Origin: Bacillus luti
Lineage (GTDB): Bacteria; Bacillota; Bacilli; Bacillales; Bacillaceae_G
DNA: 41,402 nt
NCBI RefSeq assembly: GCF_001884105.1
Contig: NZ_MACI01000092.1
Span: 1-41,402, forward strand
Direction: 5' to 3'
A model generated the notes under the pieces. It was not told the DNA's origin. It saw only the letters and a list, made by a program, of their open reading frames with translations, and ran no database searches. The position numbers were made by a program, and so were the translations under genes. Shown in pieces: positions 36,880 to 41,402 of the stretch (within the stretch, counting starts at the first letter, position 1; each line of letters starts with the position of its first letter).

Positions 36880-37947
36880 GTGAAGAATCTTAAAATCATT
36901 TGGATATATCGTTTAGGATTATTGTTACTTGTATTTCTTTGTTTGCTTGTCTTTTTAAAAATTAAGCCGCTATGGGCGCCGATTATTTTTGTATTTAAAG
37001 TGGCGATAACACCGTTTCTTATTGCGTGTTTTATTGCTTATTTATTGCATCCTTTAATTGAAAAAATTCATAAAGAGGGAATGCCTCGCACGCTTGCTAT
37101 TTTGCTCATTTACATTCTGTTCTTTGGTGGGATTGGGTATGGGATTTATAAAGGAACACCAGTTGTTATTAAGCAGTTACAAGAGATTAATGAACAATTT
37201 CCGCAGTTTACAAAAATGTACGATTCTTGGATGGATGGGGTTACAGAACAAACAGCAAATTTCCCATCATTTATTCATGAAAAGGTGAAACAAATTTTTG
37301 GTGGTGTAGAAACGAAAATTCAAGCACTTTTAAATAAAGTGATGAGTACAGCTCGTGGTGTACTTGATTCGTTGCTCATTATTTTCTTAATACCGTTCAT
37401 TGTATTTTACATATTAAAAGATTACGGTGAGTTTTATCATATATTTTGGAAACTAGTCCCGAGTAAATGGCGTAGTACGGGTCAAATGCTTGCGAAAGAA
37501 ATTGATAAATCGCTCGGAAGTTATATTCGAGGACAGTTATTTGTTTGCTTAGTATTAGGGGGAGTATCTGTTCTTTCTTTTTGGTTTATTGGTATGAAGT
37601 ATCCATTATTACTCGGTATTATTATTGGGGTAACGGATATAATCCCATACTTTGGTCCTATTTTAGGGGCGATTCCGACGTTGATGATTGCAGCGACGGT
37701 ATCAACGAGTTTACTCATTAAGGCGGGAATTACGATCGCTATTTTGCAATTTTTGGAAAGTAACATTTTATCGCCTTATATCGTTGGTAAGTCGCTTCGA
37801 ATGCATCCAGTTATTATTATGCTTGCATTACTAGTTGGAGGAGAGGTAGCTGGGATTGTTGGCTTGCTAGTATCGGTTCCTATTTTAGCTGTTATTCGTA
37901 CAGTTATTGTGCATGTGAGACCTCTTTGGAAAAGAGAAGATGTTTAA
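36880..37947 (+). CDS. AI-2E family transporter-like membrane protein, YrrI-like
   Basis: 355 residues from GTG 36880 (SD ggaggagg 8 nt upstream); an earlier GTG overlaps the SD. About seven to eight TM segments with a large extracytosolic domain at roughly 85-150 after the first three helices. Family signature near the C-terminus: GVTDIIPYFGPILGAIP and SNILSPYIVGKSLRMHPVIIMLALLVGG. The AI-2E/PurR-permease-like family contains proteins proposed to export AI-2 and others acting as Na+/H+ antiporters; the substrate here is unknown. Located upstream of alaS, as B. subtilis yrrI. Confidence 0.9.
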   Translation: MKNLKIIWIYRLGLLLLVFLCLLVFLKIKPLWAPIIFVFKVAITPFLIACFIAYLLHPLIEKIHKEGMPRTLAILLIYILFFGGIGYGIYKGTPVVIKQLQEINEQFPQFTKMYDSWMDGVTEQTANFPSFIHEKVKQIFGGVETKIQALLNKVMSTARGVLDSLLIIFLIPFIVFYILKDYGEFYHIFWKLVPSKWRSTGQMLAKEIDKSLGSYIRGQLFVCLVLGGVSVLSFWFIGMKYPLLLGIIIGVTDIIPYFGPILGAIPTLMIAATVSTSLLIKAGITIAILQFLESNILSPYIVGKSLRMHPVIIMLALLVGGEVAGIVGLLVSVPILAVIRTVIVHVRPLWKREDV

Positions 37948-37949
37948 TG

Positions 37950-37984
37950 TGAAAGCCCTCTATTTATGGAATAGAGGGCTAATG
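37950..37984. terminator. Hairpin between the AI-2E gene and the PH-like gene
   Basis: A 10-bp perfect stem (agccctctat / atagagggct) with a 7-nt loop lies between the convergent genes; the T tract is poor on the plus side. Confidence 0.65.
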
Positions 37985-37990
37985 ATATAT

Positions 37991-38335
37991 TTATTTAGAG
38001 AGCTGTTCGTATATTTTTTGAACGAGTGAGCTCACATCATTTGTTTGAATATGTTTTATTCTTTTCCATTCATTATCATACATAAATACAATTTGATTAC
38101 TGAAAAGACGCTTCTGCTCTTTTAGATTAGAAATGTTTGCGAAAGAGTACTCTTCAAATAATGGGTTCTTACTTACATCTGGTCCGTAAAAGAAGAGCCG
38201 TTTATTCGTTAAAATTAATAGTCCTGGTCTTGCGACGGAACGATAAATAAATATATCTAATGAACATGCAGTGTACAATAATATCGTTTCGTCATTCGTT
38301 AACATATTTTTAGCTTTATTCAACAAGGTTGTCAT
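37991..38335 (-). CDS. PH-like domain protein, hypothetical
   Basis: 114 residues. After a short helix (LLNKAKNMLTNDETILLYTACS), the sequence shows strand-rich segments RPGLLILTNKRLFFYGP, FEEYSFANISNLKEQKRL and NQIVFMYDNEWKRIKHI, closed by a C-terminal helix (VSSLVQKIYEQLS). This is the pattern of small bacterial PH domains (bPH/YokE type). No membrane segment. Role unknown; such domains can bind phospholipids or proteins. Alone on the minus strand, with SD (aaaggagcg) before the ATG. Confidence 0.6.
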   Translation of the reverse strand: MTTLLNKAKNMLTNDETILLYTACSLDIFIYRSVARPGLLILTNKRLFFYGPDVSKNPLFEEYSFANISNLKEQKRLFSNQIVFMYDNEWKRIKHIQTNDVSSLVQKIYEQLSK

Positions 38336-38512
38336 TATAATCGCTCCTTTATTATTGATAATTTAATTATAACAAAATATAATATTCAGAAAAGTTTATA
38401 GAAGTAGTGCAATTTGTTAATGAATGCATAATATATGAAAAGGCTGTTAAGAATGAATAGTAGAATAGCTATGATTAATAAGCGATTGATATAAGATAAA
38501 TGATTATCCACA

Positions 38513-38542
38513 TTGACAAACTTAAGAGAATTCTATTATATT
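38513..38542 (+). promoter_or_regulatory. SigA-type promoter of alaS
   Basis: -35 TTGACA (38513-38518, consensus), 18-bp spacer, -10 TATATT (38537-38542). The predicted start is near 38549, in front of the T-box leader. The stretch 38336-38512 is AT-rich and otherwise empty. Confidence 0.75.
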
Positions 38543-38548
38543 TAGTCA

Positions 38549-38796
38549 TATAATACATTAAATCAATGACGGAACAAGTACGTTACAGTCCATTTATAGA
38601 GAGAAGCTTCCATATGGCTGAAAGAAGCTTTAAATGAAGGGTAACAGAAAGCTAATCCTGAGAGCAGCTAATCACTGCCGTCTTGCCACGTTACGGCACC
38701 ATGAGGTGATGAATTGATTCGTATCGTAATCAATTCATAATTAGGGTGGTATCGCGAGTTAACTCTCGTCCCTTTTATAGGGGCGGGAGTTTTTTA
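38549..38796 (+). promoter_or_regulatory. T-box riboswitch leader of alaS
   Basis: The T-box sequence agggtggtatcgcgag (38743-38758) is followed by a terminator (aactctcgtccc / ggggcgggagtt, 38761-38796, T run). The specifier is GCT (38651-38653, Ala) in the canonical context GAA-A-GCT-A. The variable T-box base U fits discriminator A73 of tRNA-Ala. A stem III hairpin (tgccgt / acggca) lies between. Uncharged tRNA-Ala should promote read-through. Confidence 0.95.
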
Positions 38797-38816
38797 TATT
38801 TAAGGAGGAAAATACA

Positions 38817-41402
38817 ATGAAACAACTAACAGGCGCTCAAATTCGTCAAATGTTTTTAGACTTTTTCCAAGAAAAAGGACATGCAGTAGAACCTAGTGCA
38901 TCACTAGTTCCACACGAAGATCCATCTCTTCTTTGGATTAACAGTGGTGTAGCAACATTAAAAAAATATTTTGATGGACGCGTAATCCCGCAAAATCCAC
39001 GTATTACAAATGCTCAAAAATCAATTCGTACAAACGATATTGAAAACGTAGGAAAAACAGCTCGTCACCATACATTCTTTGAAATGTTAGGGAACTTCTC
39101 AATCGGTGATTACTTTAAAGAAGAAGCAATTACTTGGGCTTGGGAATTCTTAACGAGCGACAAATGGATCGGATTCGATAAGGAGTTATTATCAGTTACA
39201 ATCCATCCAGAAGATGATGAGGCATTCACAATTTGGAATGAGAAAATGGGTGTTCCGAAAGAGCGCATTATCCGTTTAGAAGAAAACTTCTGGGATATCG
39301 GTGAAGGACCAAGTGGACCGAATACAGAGATTTTCTATGATCGCGGAGAAGCTTACGGTAATGACTTTAGTGATCCAGAACTATATCCGGGCGGAGAAAA
39401 CGAGCGTTACTTAGAAGTATGGAACCTTGTATTCTCTCAATTTAATCATAATCCAGACGGTTCATATACACCACTTCCTAAGAAAAACATCGATACAGGG
39501 ATGGGTCTAGAGCGTATGACATCTATCGTTCAAGATGTGCCTACAAACTTTGACACAGACTTATTCATGCCAATGATTGGTGCAACAGAAACAATCTCTG
39601 GTGAGAAGTATCGTAATGGTGACTTAGAAAAAGATATGGCGTTTAAAGTAATTGCTGACCATATCCGTACAGTAACATTCGCTGTTGGTGACGGTGCTCT
39701 TCCATCTAACGAAGGCCGTGGTTATGTATTACGTCGTTTATTACGCCGCGCGGTTCGTTACTCGAAGAAATTAAACATCAACCGTCCATTCATGTTTGAA
39801 TTAGTATCGGTTGTTGGAGAAGTAATGAAAGACTTCTATCCGGAAGTACTTGAAAAGAAAGATTTCATCGAAAAAGTTGTGAAAAATGAAGAAGAGCGTT
39901 TCCATGAAACACTTCATGATGGTGAAGCAATTTTAGCTGAAGTTATTGCGAAAGCAAAAGAAGAAAAAACAACTGTTATTTCTGGAGTAGATGCATTCCG
40001 TCTATACGACACATACGGTTTCCCTATTGAATTAACAGAAGAATATGCAGAAGAAGCTGGAATGACAGTGGATCAAGCAGGTTTTGAAAGCGAAATGGAA
40101 AAACAACGTGAGCGCGCACGTGCTGCTCGTCAAGACGTTGATTCTATGCAAGTTCAAGGTGGTGTCCTTGGGGAAGTTAAAGTAGCAAGTGAATTCGTTG
40201 GTTACGGTACAGTTGCAACAGAAAGTAATGTTGTTGCACTTGTGAAAAACGGTGAATACACAGACAGCTTACAAGCTGGTGAAGAAGGACAATTAATGCT
40301 TGATGTAACACCATTCTATGCTGAGAGCGGTGGACAAATTGCAGACCGTGGTTACCTTCTTGCTGATGGCGTGAAAGTGCTTGTAAAAGACGTACAAAAA
40401 GCACCAAATGGTCAAAACTTACACAAAGTAGTTGTGGAAGAAGGTACATTAACGAAAGACGCGGCTGTGAAAGCTGTTATTGATACAAAGAACCGTAGTA
40501 GCGTTGTGAAAAACCATACAGCAACTCATTTACTACACCAAGCATTAAAAGATGTACTTGGAATGCACGTTAACCAAGCGGGTTCTCTTGTAACTTCTGA
40601 ACGTCTACGCTTTGACTTCTCTCACTTCGGTCAAGTACAAGCTGACGAATTAGAAAAAATTGAGCGTATTGTAAACGAGAAAATTTGGGAAAGTATTGAT
40701 GTTGAGATTTCTCAAAAAGCAATTGAAGAAGCGAAAGAAATGGGCGCAATGGCATTATTCGGTGAAAAATACGGTGATGTTGTACGCGTTGTACAAGTTG
40801 GCGATTACAGCTTAGAGCTTTGTGGTGGTTGTCACGTTGATAACACAGCTTCTATCGGTATTTTCAAAATCGTTGCTGAGTCTGGTATCGGTGCAGGAAC
40901 TCGTCGTATTGAGGCAGTAACTGGTAAGTCTGCATACGAATTAATGAACGATCAAGTAGGCTTATTAAAAGAAGCAGCTGGAAAAATGAAAACAAATCCG
41001 AAAGATATTTTAACAAGAGTTGATGGTCTATTTGCTGAAGTGAAACAACTGCAAAAAGAAAACGAATCTCTTGCTGCGAAATTAAGCAATATCGAAGCTG
41101 GAAACTTAACGGATTCAGTAATGACAGTTGATGGCGTGAACGTATTAGCGGCGAAAGTAAACGTTGCAGATATGAACAACTTACGTACAATGATGGATGA
41201 CCTGAAAAATAAATTAGAGTCAGCAGTTGTCGTATTAGCTTCTGTAAATGACGATAAAGTAAACATTCTAGCAGGTGTAACAAAAGACTTAATTAGTCAA
41301 GGTTACCATGCTGGTAAGCTTGTGAAAGAAGTAGCTTCTCGTTGCGGCGGTGGCGGTGGCGGCCGTCCTGATATGGCGCAAGCAGGCGGTAAAAACCCAG
41401 CT
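38817..41402 (+). CDS. alaS: Alanine--tRNA ligase (3' end cut by window)
   Basis: The first 862 codons are present and the frame is open at the right edge; family members in Bacillus are about 880 residues, so roughly 18 are missing. Class II synthetase: catalytic domain at the N-terminus ([18 protein letters not shown], motif 2 region [20 protein letters not shown]), the tRNA-recognition helices, then the editing domain with zinc ligands His567 and His571 (HTATH) and Cys669/His673 (CGGCH), and the C-Ala domain ending in a glycine run ([16 protein letters not shown]). All catalytic and editing residues are intact. SD aaggagg precedes the ATG. Controlled by the Ala T-box. Confidence 0.97.
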   Translation, partial: MKQLTGAQIRQMFLDFFQEKGHAVEPSASLVPHEDPSLLWINSGVATLKKYFDGRVIPQNPRITNAQKSIRTNDIENVGKTARHHTFFEMLGNFSIGDYFKEEAITWAWEFLTSDKWIGFDKELLSVTIHPEDDEAFTIWNEKMGVPKERIIRLEENFWDIGEGPSGPNTEIFYDRGEAYGNDFSDPELYPGGENERYLEVWNLVFSQFNHNPDGSYTPLPKKNIDTGMGLERMTSIVQDVPTNFDTDLFMPMIGATETISGEKYRNGDLEKDMAFKVIADHIRTVTFAVGDGALPSNEGRGYVLRRLLRRAVRYSKKLNINRPFMFELVSVVGEVMKDFYPEVLEKKDFIEKVVKNEEERFHETLHDGEAILAEVIAKAKEEKTTVISGVDAFRLYDTYGFPIELTEEYAEEAGMTVDQAGFESEMEKQRERARAARQDVDSMQVQGGVLGEVKVASEFVGYGTVATESNVVALVKNGEYTDSLQAGEEGQLMLDVTPFYAESGGQIADRGYLLADGVKVLVKDVQKAPNGQNLHKVVVEEGTLTKDAAVKAVIDTKNRSSVVKNHTATHLLHQALKDVLGMHVNQAGSLVTSERLRFDFSHFGQVQADELEKIERIVNEKIWESIDVEISQKAIEEAKEMGAMALFGEKYGDVVRVVQVGDYSLELCGGCHVDNTASIGIFKIVAESGIGAGTRRIEAVTGKSAYELMNDQVGLLKEAAGKMKTNPKDILTRVDGLFAEVKQLQKENESLAAKLSNIEAGNLTDSVMTVDGVNVLAAKVNVADMNNLRTMMDDLKNKLESAVVVLASVNDDKVNILAGVTKDLISQGYHAGKLVKEVASRCGGGGGGRPDMAQAGGKNPA

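Noticed and set aside
40177-41283. Long minus-strand open frames opposite alaS
   Set aside because: They are shadows of the alaS coding sequence, without SD and with Leu/Gln/His-rich composition typical of antisense frames.

Overview
The window is chromosomal DNA from a low-GC, spore-forming Firmicute, almost certainly a member of the Bacillus cereus group (cereus/thuringiensis/anthracis). The evidence is the ExsA/SafA-type spore protein with 12-residue repeats, the gene order safA-coxA-bofC-ruvAB-queA-tgt-yajC-spoVB-comN-secDF-recJ-apt-rel-dtd-hisS-aspS-tcdA-rarA-cymR-iscS-mnmA-yrrB-recD2-alaS (the Bacillus order), strong purine-rich ribosome binding sites, and a cereus-type intergenic repeat. 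Nearly everything is conserved housekeeping DNA. I see no prophage, transposase, CRISPR array, rRNA or tRNA.

Layout. 1-4.3 kb: the 3' end of a spore coat/exosporium assembly gene, a sporulation lipoprotein, an unknown membrane protein, a probable small RNA gene, an ArsR regulator with an EamA transporter, and bofC. 4.3-5.2 kb: an orphan Fur-regulated siderophore-binding lipoprotein on the minus strand. 5.4-9.8 kb: ruvA-ruvB-DUF2905-queA-tgt-yajC, a tight operon for Holliday junction processing, queuosine synthesis and the Sec accessory YajC. 9.8-12.5 kb: two minus-strand membrane genes (yrzE-like, spoVB) flanking a DUF421 gene. 12.7-18.99 kb: comN, secDF with a long leader, a CDF metal exporter and recJ. 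19.0-22.8 kb: apt, rel, dtd and a small yrzK-like gene. 22.8-26.2 kb: a T-box leader and hisS-aspS. 26.2-27.8 kb: a 140-bp repeat, tcdA, and a small membrane ORF lacking a normal start codon. 27.8-29.8 kb: RsfA-family regulator and rarA on the minus strand. 30-36 kb: cymR-iscS-mnmA, yrrB, recD2. 36.1-38.3 kb: small ORFs, an AI-2E family membrane protein and a PH-like protein. 38.5 kb to the end: a T-box leader and alaS, cut by the window edge about 18 codons short of its usual length.

How the genes fit together. Several lines meet on tRNA: queA/tgt (queuosine), iscS/mnmA (2-thiouridine), tcdA (cyclic t6A), dtd (D-aminoacyl-tRNA proofreading), and hisS, aspS and alaS, with T-box control of the synthetases. 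Rel ties charging status to (p)ppGpp. DNA repair is represented by ruvAB, recJ, rarA and recD2; protein export by yajC and secDF; sporulation by safA/exsA, coxA, bofC, spoVB and an RsfA-family gene.

The most interesting items lie between genes: a promoter-hairpin-terminator unit at about 2007-2124 that looks like an unannotated sRNA; long helices that would hide the ribosome binding sites of recJ and of the coxA-like gene in read-through RNA; a secDF leader with a 16-codon upstream ORF; a T-box whose specifier region reads GAC and, shifted by two bases, CAC in front of hisS-aspS; and a two-TM mini-protein ORF with a perfect Shine-Dalgarno but only AUU as a well-spaced start. All functional statements about these are inferences from sequence.
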